This document shows, one piece after another, positions 54,001 through 62,378 of a stretch of 64,000 bases of DNA. Every line of letters begins with the position of its first letter. Position 1 is the first letter of the stretch. The notes beneath the pieces are model-generated. The model was not told the origin of the DNA, made no database searches, and worked only from the letters and a program-made list of their open reading frames with translations. Location: assembly GCF_036246005.1 (NCBI RefSeq), contig NZ_CP109171.1, forward strand, positions 6,994,001 to 7,058,000, read 5' to 3'. Made by a program: the position numbers and the translations under genes. This DNA comes from Streptomyces sp. NBC_01723 (GTDB lineage Bacteria; Actinomycetota; Actinomycetes; Streptomycetales; Streptomycetaceae).

Positions 54001-57000
54001 AGCAAGCGCTGTCTCAATCCCCGGACGATACGGGGGACGACCCCGTGTGGGAACGGCAGGACAGCGAGCCGATCGCGATCATCGGTATGGGATGCCGGTT
54101 TCCGGGAGGGGTCAACTCTCCGGAGGATCTGTGGAATCTGGTCGTCGAGGAGACTGATGCCGTCACCCCGTTCCCGAACGACCGCGGCTGGGATCTGGAG
54201 ACGCTCTACCATCCCGACCCGCACCACCGAGGCACCTCCTACGTCCGCCACGGTGGCTTCCTGGACGACGCCGCCGCCTTCGACGCCGGCTTCTTCTCGA
54301 TCTCGCCGAGGGAAGCGCTCGCTATGGATCCCCAGCAGCGGCTGCTGTTGGAGACCGCGTGGCAGGCCGTCGAAAGCGCCCGGGTCGCACCCGCGAGGCT
54401 GCGGGGGACCGAGACCGGTGTCTTCATCGGCGGCACGGACATGGAGTACGGGTCGAGCCTGTACGACGCGCCGGAGCACGTCGAGGGCCAGCTGCTGACC
54501 GGCACCAGCGCGAGCGTGATGTCTGGCCGGATCGCCTATCAGCTGGGCCTGCACGGGCCTGCGCTGACCGTCGACACGGCCTGCTCGTCGTCGCTGGTGG
54601 CACTGCACCTGGCCGCCCGGGCGCTGCGCGCGGGCGAGTGCGACCTCGCCCTGACCGGCGGCGCCACCGTCATGTCCTCTCCGGGCATGTTCCTTGAGTT
54701 CTCCCGTCAGGGCGGACTGGCTCCCGACGGGCGCTGCAAGGCGTTCTCCGCAGATGCCGACGGCACGGTGTGGAGCGAGGGCGTGGGCATGCTGCTGGTC
54801 GAGCGGTTGTCGGACGCACGTCGTCACGGGCACCCGGTGCTGGCCGTACTGCGAGGCAGCGCGGTGAATCAGGACGGCGCATCCAACGGGCTGACCGCCC
54901 CCAGCGGCGCGGCACAGCAGCGTCTGATCCGACGAGCCCTGGCTGATGCGCGGCTCGCACCCTCCGAGGTGGACGCTGTGGAAGCACATGGCACCGGCAC
55001 CACGCTCGGCGACCCCATCGAGGCCGAAGCGTTGCTGGCCGTGTACGGCCAGGGGCGGCCCGAGGACCGTCCTCTGCTGGTGGGCACACTCAAGTCGAAC
55101 TTCGGTCATGCTCAGGCTGCTGCCGGTGTCGCCGGCGTGATCAAAATGGTCATGGCCCTGCGGCACGGCACACTGCCGAGGACTCTCCACATCACCGAGC
55201 CGACGCCGCGTGTGCAGTGGGCGCAGGGCAACGCGGAGCTGCTCACCCGGACGCGTCCGTGGCCGGAGAACGGCCGTGCTCGTCGCGTCGCCGTGTCCTC
55301 GTTCGGGATCAGCGGCACCAATGCGCACGTCATCGTAGAGCAGGCCCCGGAGACCCATCCTGCGGCATCCGTTTCTACGGACAACCGGTATGTCGCGTGG
55401 GTTCTGTCCGGAACCGACGCCGCCGCGCTGCGGACCCAGGCGCTCCGGCTGCACAGCAGCCTTTCCCACCGTGACGACTGGCAGCCTCAGGACGTCGCGA
55501 GGTCCTTGGCGACCACGAGGACAGCGCTGCCCCACCGGGCGTCGGTAACTGGCGCCGGGCGTGAGCAACTGCTGCACAATCTGCGGGCCCTTGCCGAGGA
55601 CGCCGGGGACGGGGAGCGCACCGGCACGGGCAAGTTGGTAGTGCTCTTCACCGGTCAGGGCTCCCAGCGGGTGGCCATGGGACGCGAACTGGCGCGCGAG
55701 TTCCCCTACTTCGCTCAAGAGTTCCAGAAGGTCCGCGACCTGTTCGACGAACCGGTGCGGCGTGTCATCGACGGCGACGACGAGGCCGCGCTGAATCGTA
55801 CCGAGTTCACCCAGCCGGCGGTATTCGCACTGGAAGTAGCTCTCTTTCGACTGCTGCGGTCATGGGGCGTACAACCGGACTACCTGGCGGGCCACTCGAT
55901 CGGTGAGATCGCTGCGGTCCATGTCGCCGGCGCCCTCTCGCTCCGCGACGCAGCCACTCTGGTGACAGCCCGCGGGCAGCTGATGCAGGAGTTGCCCGCA
56001 GGTGGGGCGATGGTCGCTCTCCAGGCGTCCGAGGCAGAGGTCGAACCGTTCCTCACCAGTGGTGTTGGTATCGCCGCCGTCAACAGTGCCACCTCCGTGG
56101 CGATTTCCGGGGCTGAGGACGAAGTCACTTCCCTGATATCCCGGTTCCCCGACCGCAGGTCGAAGCGGTTGCCCGTGAGCCATGCCTTCCACTCCCCCCT
56201 GATGGAACCGGTCCTGGAGCGCTTCCGGGAGGTCGTGGCGGGCCTGCGGTTCGGCGAGCCACGTCTCCCGATCGTGTCCATGCTTACGGGTTCCGTTGCC
56301 GCTGCCGACGAACTGCGCAGCCCCGAGTACTGGGTCCGGCACGCACGGGGCACCGTACGTTTCTCGGACGCGATCACGACACTGACCGGCCTGGGCGTCA
56401 CCACGTTCCTGGAGGCCGGTCCGGACGCGGCGCTCACCCCCATGGTGGTGGAGGCGAACGTCGGCTCGACCGATGTCAGCGCGGTGCCGTTGTTGCGCGC
56501 GGACCGTCGTGAGGACGCCACAGCGGTTGCGGCCGTGGCCCAGTTGTTCTGCCGGGGACACGACGTCGACCTGGCCGTGCTGGCCGGAGACGCCCGGGTG
56601 GTGGACTTGCCGCCGTACTCCTTCCGGCGACAGAGATTCTGGCTGACGCCCTCGAAGGGTGCGGCAACGGGCGGGCAGCCGGAACCGGCACGAGAAGCAG
56701 AAGAGGAAACAGTGCAGGAACCGGCGGACGGAACGCCGTCAGCACTACGTGCCTTGGTTGGGGACGCATCCGGTGCCGAGCTCCACCGACTGCTGCTCAA
56801 TGTGGTCCGAGGCACGGTCGCGACCGTGCTTGGCTATGACACGCCCGGTGCGCTCGACCCTGCTACCAGCTTCATCGACCTCGGGCTGACCTCGCTGACC
56901 GCCGTGGAGCTGCACGCGAAGCTGCAGGCCGCAACTGGTATTCCACTGCCGGTCACGATCGCCTACGACGCACCCACCGTCCTTGCCGTGGTCGACAGGC

Positions 57001-60000
57001 TCACCTCGCTGGAGACTCCGGCAGCGGAGGCCGCCCCAGCGGAGACGAAGGGTGGGATCGACGAGCCGATCGCCATCATCGGGATGGCCTGCCGCTATCC
57101 CGGCGGTGTGTCATCGCCGGAACAGCTGTGGCAGCTCGTCGCAGAAGGAACGGATGCCATCGCGCCCTTCCCGGACAACCGGGGCTGGGATATGGAAGCG
57201 CTCTTCGACGCTGATCCGAGCAGTTCCGGGAAGACCTACACCCGTCAGGGCGGATTCCTGCACGACGCGGGAGGGTTCGACGCCGGCTTCTTCGGTATAT
57301 CGCCCCGGGAAGCGCTCGCCATGGAACCACAGCAGCGGTTGCTCCTTGAAACCGCCTGGGAGACCTTCGAGCGCGCCGGTATCCCCGTCGACTCGGTACG
57401 GGGCACTGCCACCGGTGTGTTCCTGGGTGCCTCGGCACAGGCGTACGGACCCCTGATGCACGAGGCGCCGCAGCATGTCGAAGGACACATGCTCACCGGC
57501 GGCCATCCCAGCATCATGTCTGGCCGTATCTCCTACCAGCTGGGCCTGAGCGGACCGGCGCTGACGGTGGACACCGCATGTTCCTCGTCACTGGTTGCCC
57601 TGCACCTGGCAGCCCGTTCACTCCATGCGGGGGAGTGCACGCTCGCGCTGGTTGGCGGTGCGAACGTCATGTCGCTGCCCGGTGCGTTGCTCGAGTTCTC
57701 CCGCCAGGGCGGGCTCGCCCCCGACGGACGCTGCAAAGCGTTCTCCGCCGACGCGGACGGTACCGACTTCGCCGAAGGCGTGGGCGTGCTGCTGGTCGAG
57801 CGTCTGTCGGACGCGCGACGCCACGGACATCAGGTACTGGCCGTACTGCGAGGCAGCGCGGTCAACCAGGACGGTGCGTCCAACGGTTTGACCGCCCCCA
57901 ATGGCCAGGCCCAGCAGCGGATGATCCGCAGCGCTCTGGCCAATGCCCGGCTGGGCTTCCCCGACGTCGATGTCGTCGAGGCACACGGTACGGGTACCCG
58001 GCTCGGTGACCCGATCGAGGCGGAGGCGCTGCTTGCCACCTATGGAGTGAATCGGCCCGACGAACCCCTCTACCTGGGGTCGATCAAGTCGAACATCGGT
58101 CACACTCAGCACGCCGCGGGCGTCGCTGGCGTGATCAAGATGGTGATGGCCATGCGCCACGGCGTGCTGCCCAAGACGCTGCACGCAGAGGAGCCGAGTT
58201 CTCATGTGAACTGGTCGGCGGGCAAGGTGGAACTGCTCACCTCAGCCCGCTCCTGGCCCGAGACCCACCGTCCACGCAGGGCTGGGATCTCGGCGTTCGG
58301 CTTCAGCGGCACCAATGCCCACGTGATCATGGAGCAGGGTGACGCCGCGGGGACGGCTCAGGCGACCGACCGCCCTCCGTCCTCCGCTGTCATCCCTTGG
58401 GTGGTGACCGCGCGCAGTGAGTCGGCGCTGAGGGAACAGGCCGGCCGGCTACTCGACGCGGTGGCGGCAGGCGATGACGACCTCGCGGACATCGGCACGT
58501 CCCTGCTGGAGTGCCGCTCGATCCTCGACCACCGGGCCGTCGTCCTCGGGAAGGACCGTGACTCGCTGCTGGATGGACTTACGGCGCTGCGGTCCGCAAC
58601 CCCTCATCCAGGCGTGGTGAGTGGCCGGGCCGCCGGTGGGGACGACGGTGTGGTGTTCGTCTTCCCCGGCCAGGGGTCGCAGTGGTCCGGCATGGCCACG
58701 GCCCTGCTGGAGACCAGTGAGGTGTTCGCCGAGTCGATGGCGCGCTGCGAGGCCGAGCTGTCTGAGTTCGCCGATTGGTCACTCCTGGACGTCCTGCACG
58801 AGGTGTCCGGTGCGCCGTCGCTGGAGCGGTTGGACGTCGTGCAGCCCGTCCTGTTTGCGGTACACGTATCGCTGGCCGCCCTGTGGCGGTCCATGGGGGT
58901 CGAACCCGCCGCGGTCGTCGGGCACTCCCAGGGGGAGATCGCTGCCGCGTGTGTGGCAGGAGCGATCTCTCTGCGGGACGGGATGCGGATCGTGGCGCTG
59001 CGCAGTCGCCTGATGGGGGAGTTGAGCGGCAAGGGTGCGATGCTGTCGGTCCCGATGCCTGCTGTGCAGCTGAAGGAACTGCTGCCGCAGCAGGGCGAGA
59101 GGCTGTCCGTCGCCGCTGTGACGGGTCCGCAGGTGACCGTCGTGTCCGGCGAACCGGACGCGATCGAGGAACTGTTCGCGAAGCTCGGGACTCTGGGTGT
59201 CAAGGCCCGCAGAATCGCCGGTGCGGACGTCGCCGGGCACTCCGCCCAGGTGGAGGTTCTGCGTGAACGTTTGCTGGAGATCCTCGCGCCGGTGGCCCCG
59301 CAGACCCCGACCGTTCCCTTCTATTCCACGGTCACCGGTGAGCTGCTCGACACGACGGTCCTCGGCGCGGACTACTGGTACCGCAACATGCGTGAACCCG
59401 TGCTGTTCCAGTCGGCTTTGGAGGCCCTGGGGAGGCGTCATCACCGCGTGTTCCTCGAGGTCAGCGCGCACCCCGTGCTCACTATGGGCGTGCAGGAAAC
59501 GGTGGAGCAGATCGGCGGCGAGGTGCTGGCGACGGGATCGCTGCGCCGCGACCACGGCGGCCTGGACCAGTTCCTGTCGTCGGTCGCGACGCTTTTCGTC
59601 AATGGGGTAACGGTGGACTGGAGCGCGCTGCTGCGCGGCGCCGCGACGGTGGAACTACCGACCTACGCCTTCCAGCACGAGTGGTTTTGGCTGGCTGCGG
59701 CCGTCGGAACGGGCGACCGCGCCGGAGCCGTGTCGGCCGGCGCACATCACCCGCTGCTGGACACGGCGGTGGATCTCGCCGACGGACGGGGCACGGTGCT
59801 CACCGGCAGGATCTCAGCCGCTGCCCAGCCGTGGCTGACCGGTGAGGTGAGGGGAGGCCGGATCCTAGTGCCCGGCGCCTTCATCGCCGACTGGGTCGTC
59901 CGGGTCGGCGACCACGTCGGACTCAGGAAGGTCGATGACCTGATGATTGGCGCACCGCTGTTGATGCCCGAGTCCGGTGCGATCAGCGTTCAGGTCTCGG

Positions 60001-62378
60001 CCGGACCAGCGGACGAGTTCGGGCGCCGTGAGGTCACGGTCCACTCACGGCCCGACGACGGTGGTGATCCGCCGTGGACCCGGCACGCCGTGGCGATACT
60101 CAGTGAACATCCGGCCCGCGCCGAGTCCTTGACGAAATGGCCTCCTCCCGGTGCTGTCGACATGGATGTCGAGCAGTTGTACGAGAACCTGGAGGCCGCC
60201 GGGCACAGGTTCGAACCTGCCGCACGAGGGATACGCCGTCTGTGGCGTGCGGGGGAGGAGTTGTTTGCCGAAGTATCGCTGCAGGACGACTCCGTCGCCG
60301 GGGAGGTCACCGCGTTCCCGCTCCACCCGCTGTTGTTGGACGCGGCGACCCATCCCCTGCTGGACGCGGAGCACGCTGTCGTCGTCTCATGGTCCGGCCT
60401 GAGTGTGCTGTCCGAGGGGGCACGTGCCGTGCGGGTCCGCCTGACTCCCGGCCCCGATGGTGCTGCGTTGCTTCTGGCCGACGCGTCGGGGGCACCAGTG
60501 GCCGTCGCGGAAAAGGTGTGTGTCGAGCCGGTGGCCCAGGACACGCTCCGCGTGACCGACGCCGGTGTGCGGGAATCGCTGTACACCCTGGGCTGGAAGA
60601 GGATTCCGGTCGATCTGCGCGGGACCATGGACCACGGGTGGTCGACACTGCTGTCACCGGATCTGCCACACGCCGCCACCTGGCCCCTGACAGGTCACCC
60701 GGATCTCGGATCACTGGCTGCCGGCGGGATCCCGGAGGTCGTCCTGTTGCCACTAACGGGGACCGCCGGCCTCGATGTTCCCGCCGAGACCCACGATCTG
60801 GTGCAGAGCGTTCTGGCCCTGCTCCAGGCGTGGGTGGCTGACGAGCGATTCGAACACTCCCGGCTGGTGATCGTCACCAGCGGTGCGGGGCCAACTGTCC
60901 GCGACAGCAAACAGGTCGCGCTCGGCGCGGTGTGGGGACTGGTGCGGGCTGCGCAGTCGGAGAACCCGAACCGATTTGTCCTGATCGACCTCGACGATGT
61001 CGCTCGCGCTCAGTCGGTTCTGCCCCGGCTGCTCGCCACCGGTGAATCACAGATCGCGCTGCGCGGCGACGCGGTCCTGATGCCGAGGCTGGCGAGAGAA
61101 CAGCCCGAGACCGGCCCGGCCGGGACGTGGTACGGCTCCGGCACGGTTCTCATCACCGGCGGAACCGGCGGCCTCGGCGCCCTGGCGGCACGACACCTGG
61201 TCGACGAGCACGGGGTGCGCGACCTGCTCCTGGTCAGCAGGAGAGGACCAAGCAGCCCGGGCGCGGATCGGCTGCGAACGGACCTGGAGCGGCGCGGCGC
61301 ACGAGTACGAGTGGTGCGGTGTGACGTGACCGATCGTGCCCAGCTCGCCTCCCTGCTCGCCACGGTGTCCGACACCGCCCCGCTGACTGCGGTGGTGCAT
61401 ACGGCGGGCGTGCTCGCCGACGGCATCCTCAACTCCCTCACGCCGGATCAAGTTGCGGCGGTACTGCGGCCGAAGGTGGACGCCGCCTGGGCACTGCACG
61501 ACCTCACCAGCGATCTGGACCTCTCGGCGTTCGTCGTGTACTCGTCGGTCGCGGGCGTGCTCGGTAACGCCGGGCAGGGCAATTACGCGGCGGCCAACGC
61601 CTTCATGGACGCACTCGCCACGTACCGGCACACCCTGGGGCTGCCCGCCACCTCCCTGGCATGGGGGCTATGGGGAACCGAGAGCGGCATGGGCTCTCAC
61701 CTCAGTGCGGCTGACTTCCGCCGCATCGCTGACACGGGCGTGACGCCACTCGACGCCGAGCTGGGCATGCGGCTCTTCGACACCGCAGTGGCGTCCGGGC
61801 AGGCGCTGCACGTACCCGCCGTGTTCGATCTGGATGCACTACGGAACGACGGCGGCACACAGTCGCCCGTGCTCCGTGGACTCGTCGGAGCCGGCCCACG
61901 CAGGCAGGCATCCGACGGGAACGAAGAGGCTGGACTCGTGGAACAGCTGGACGGTCTCCCCGCCGACGAACAGGAACGAATGCTGCTTTCGTTCGTCCAA
62001 CACCACGTGGCCGCCGTCCTGGGACTGGCCACCTCCGCCTCGGTCAAGGCGTCCAGCCCGCTCAGGGATCTGGGGTTCGACTCACTGACCGCGGTCACCC
62101 TGCGCAACCGTCTCAAGGCGGCCACCGCGTTGACGCTGCCGGTGACTCTCGTCTTCGATCACCCCACGCCGAGCAGCCTCGCCCGGTTCCTGCACGGCGA
62201 ACTGGTACCGGACTCCGCACCCCGGGCCGCCGTCGTCGAACGACAGGTGCCCGGTCTGCTGGATGCCGTAGCGGCCGAGGGAACTCCTCAGACGGCGTCC
62301 CTCGACGACCTGGACGGAGCAAGCCTGCTGCGACTGGCCGCCCAGCAGTCATCCCCGCGATCTGGAGGAGACAAGTGA
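51099..62378 (+). CDS. Modular type I polyketide synthase: loading module plus two extension modules (3759 aa)
   Basis: ATG at 51099 after AGAGGAG. Loading module: KS with Gln171 in VVDSGQSSSLVAVH (KSQ, decarboxylase), AT with GHSLGE (Ser610) and HAFH (709-712, malonyl type), ACP with LGLDSMTGVEL (Ser931). Module 1: KS Cys1162 in VDTACSSSL, AT GHSIGE (Ser1600) with HAFH (1695-1698, malonyl), ACP GLTSLTAVEL (Ser1932), no reductive domain. Module 2: KS Cys2161, AT with GHSQGE (Ser2610) and VAGHS (2711-2715, not malonyl type), DH whose catalytic His position holds Glu2916 (PWLTGEVRGG) although Asp3081 remains, KR with TGGTGGLG (from about 3353) and Tyr3496 in GNYAAANAF, ACP with LGFDSLTAVTL (Ser3662). 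Predicted partial chain: acetyl starter, a beta-keto unit, then a branched beta-hydroxy unit. The end is a docking region that leads to the next PKS. Confidence 0.92.
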   Translation: MSDMDVAVAVVGMACRLPQASTPYALWRLLRNGESGITSAPPDRWGTGRPETGKRSSTLRGGVLDDVDRFDPGFFGISPREAAAMDPQQRLFLELGWEVLEDAGVVPGSVRDTALGVFVGAMWDDYAHLAYSDDTLTSQHTMTGVHRSAIANRLSYVLGSHGPSMVVDSGQSSSLVAVHLATESLLRGESSLAIAGGVNLALLQQSSAISARWGAISPDGECHTFDARANGYVRGEGGGAVLLKPFRQAVAEGDRIYCVVHGSAMNSGSAGTLTTPSVEAQGAVLRAAYRRAGVDPAGVKYVELHGTGTRVGDPVEAAALGAVFGPGRGETPLAVGSVKTNVGHLESAAGIAGLIKVALCLHHRAWVPSLNFEAPPSDIPLDRLKLAVQRELRTWDPQGGQVLAGVSSFGMVGANCHVVLGSHSSAHDPERAARRVSPVLPWVLSGHTPAALRAQAVALAGHLDAPPDDVAWSLIHSRTAFRHRAVVLGATLPDLRSGLDAVAGQRPHPSVMTGEAGSGGLAVLFTGQGAQHPRMGVQLYEVFPQYAEALDEVCAHFDRWLDRPLRDMILSGDDLDPTRWAQPALFATEVALYRLVRSWGVRPDAVAGHSLGELTAAHVAGVLSLPDAVRLVAARGTLMQALPPGGAMTALEATESEVAALLADETDVGIAAVNGPSSLVISGAEAAVGRVAEQVRAAGGRIKRLPVSHAFHSPLVEPMLADFAAVADEIDFRAPEIPLVSGVTGQVATEREWGSPDYWVRHARLAVRFRDVVHTLRDLGVTTALELGPDAALTPMVAESSGELAAVASLRVGRPETVALMAAVARLFCRGVDVHWDGLFDRPRRADLPTYAFQRERYWLDGAHISRPERRTASDRGLSAPHERSEDVPRTVRMVRELSDAVGAQVATALGYEDPALVDRNAPFADLGLDSMTGVELRDALSALTGLTLPTGLLFDHPTVERLVAHLQQALSQSPDDTGDDPVWERQDSEPIAIIGMGCRFPGGVNSPEDLWNLVVEETDAVTPFPNDRGWDLETLYHPDPHHRGTSYVRHGGFLDDAAAFDAGFFSISPREALAMDPQQRLLLETAWQAVESARVAPARLRGTETGVFIGGTDMEYGSSLYDAPEHVEGQLLTGTSASVMSGRIAYQLGLHGPALTVDTACSSSLVALHLAARALRAGECDLALTGGATVMSSPGMFLEFSRQGGLAPDGRCKAFSADADGTVWSEGVGMLLVERLSDARRHGHPVLAVLRGSAVNQDGASNGLTAPSGAAQQRLIRRALADARLAPSEVDAVEAHGTGTTLGDPIEAEALLAVYGQGRPEDRPLLVGTLKSNFGHAQAAAGVAGVIKMVMALRHGTLPRTLHITEPTPRVQWAQGNAELLTRTRPWPENGRARRVAVSSFGISGTNAHVIVEQAPETHPAASVSTDNRYVAWVLSGTDAAALRTQALRLHSSLSHRDDWQPQDVARSLATTRTALPHRASVTGAGREQLLHNLRALAEDAGDGERTGTGKLVVLFTGQGSQRVAMGRELAREFPYFAQEFQKVRDLFDEPVRRVIDGDDEAALNRTEFTQPAVFALEVALFRLLRSWGVQPDYLAGHSIGEIAAVHVAGALSLRDAATLVTARGQLMQELPAGGAMVALQASEAEVEPFLTSGVGIAAVNSATSVAISGAEDEVTSLISRFPDRRSKRLPVSHAFHSPLMEPVLERFREVVAGLRFGEPRLPIVSMLTGSVAAADELRSPEYWVRHARGTVRFSDAITTLTGLGVTTFLEAGPDAALTPMVVEANVGSTDVSAVPLLRADRREDATAVAAVAQLFCRGHDVDLAVLAGDARVVDLPPYSFRRQRFWLTPSKGAATGGQPEPAREAEEETVQEPADGTPSALRALVGDASGAELHRLLLNVVRGTVATVLGYDTPGALDPATSFIDLGLTSLTAVELHAKLQAATGIPLPVTIAYDAPTVLAVVDRLTSLETPAAEAAPAETKGGIDEPIAIIGMACRYPGGVSSPEQLWQLVAEGTDAIAPFPDNRGWDMEALFDADPSSSGKTYTRQGGFLHDAGGFDAGFFGISPREALAMEPQQRLLLETAWETFERAGIPVDSVRGTATGVFLGASAQAYGPLMHEAPQHVEGHMLTGGHPSIMSGRISYQLGLSGPALTVDTACSSSLVALHLAARSLHAGECTLALVGGANVMSLPGALLEFSRQGGLAPDGRCKAFSADADGTDFAEGVGVLLVERLSDARRHGHQVLAVLRGSAVNQDGASNGLTAPNGQAQQRMIRSALANARLGFPDVDVVEAHGTGTRLGDPIEAEALLATYGVNRPDEPLYLGSIKSNIGHTQHAAGVAGVIKMVMAMRHGVLPKTLHAEEPSSHVNWSAGKVELLTSARSWPETHRPRRAGISAFGFSGTNAHVIMEQGDAAGTAQATDRPPSSAVIPWVVTARSESALREQAGRLLDAVAAGDDDLADIGTSLLECRSILDHRAVVLGKDRDSLLDGLTALRSATPHPGVVSGRAAGGDDGVVFVFPGQGSQWSGMATALLETSEVFAESMARCEAELSEFADWSLLDVLHEVSGAPSLERLDVVQPVLFAVHVSLAALWRSMGVEPAAVVGHSQGEIAAACVAGAISLRDGMRIVALRSRLMGELSGKGAMLSVPMPAVQLKELLPQQGERLSVAAVTGPQVTVVSGEPDAIEELFAKLGTLGVKARRIAGADVAGHSAQVEVLRERLLEILAPVAPQTPTVPFYSTVTGELLDTTVLGADYWYRNMREPVLFQSALEALGRRHHRVFLEVSAHPVLTMGVQETVEQIGGEVLATGSLRRDHGGLDQFLSSVATLFVNGVTVDWSALLRGAATVELPTYAFQHEWFWLAAAVGTGDRAGAVSAGAHHPLLDTAVDLADGRGTVLTGRISAAAQPWLTGEVRGGRILVPGAFIADWVVRVGDHVGLRKVDDLMIGAPLLMPESGAISVQVSAGPADEFGRREVTVHSRPDDGGDPPWTRHAVAILSEHPARAESLTKWPPPGAVDMDVEQLYENLEAAGHRFEPAARGIRRLWRAGEELFAEVSLQDDSVAGEVTAFPLHPLLLDAATHPLLDAEHAVVVSWSGLSVLSEGARAVRVRLTPGPDGAALLLADASGAPVAVAEKVCVEPVAQDTLRVTDAGVRESLYTLGWKRIPVDLRGTMDHGWSTLLSPDLPHAATWPLTGHPDLGSLAAGGIPEVVLLPLTGTAGLDVPAETHDLVQSVLALLQAWVADERFEHSRLVIVTSGAGPTVRDSKQVALGAVWGLVRAAQSENPNRFVLIDLDDVARAQSVLPRLLATGESQIALRGDAVLMPRLAREQPETGPAGTWYGSGTVLITGGTGGLGALAARHLVDEHGVRDLLLVSRRGPSSPGADRLRTDLERRGARVRVVRCDVTDRAQLASLLATVSDTAPLTAVVHTAGVLADGILNSLTPDQVAAVLRPKVDAAWALHDLTSDLDLSAFVVYSSVAGVLGNAGQGNYAAANAFMDALATYRHTLGLPATSLAWGLWGTESGMGSHLSAADFRRIADTGVTPLDAELGMRLFDTAVASGQALHVPAVFDLDALRNDGGTQSPVLRGLVGAGPRRQASDGNEEAGLVEQLDGLPADEQERMLLSFVQHHVAAVLGLATSASVKASSPLRDLGFDSLTAVTLRNRLKAATALTLPVTLVFDHPTPSSLARFLHGELVPDSAPRAAVVERQVPGLLDAVAAEGTPQTASLDDLDGASLLRLAAQQSSPRSGGDK

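Noticed and set aside
53526..55718. Minus-strand open frame of 730 codons within the PKS gene
   Set aside because: Antisense shadow of the PKS; no motif of its own.
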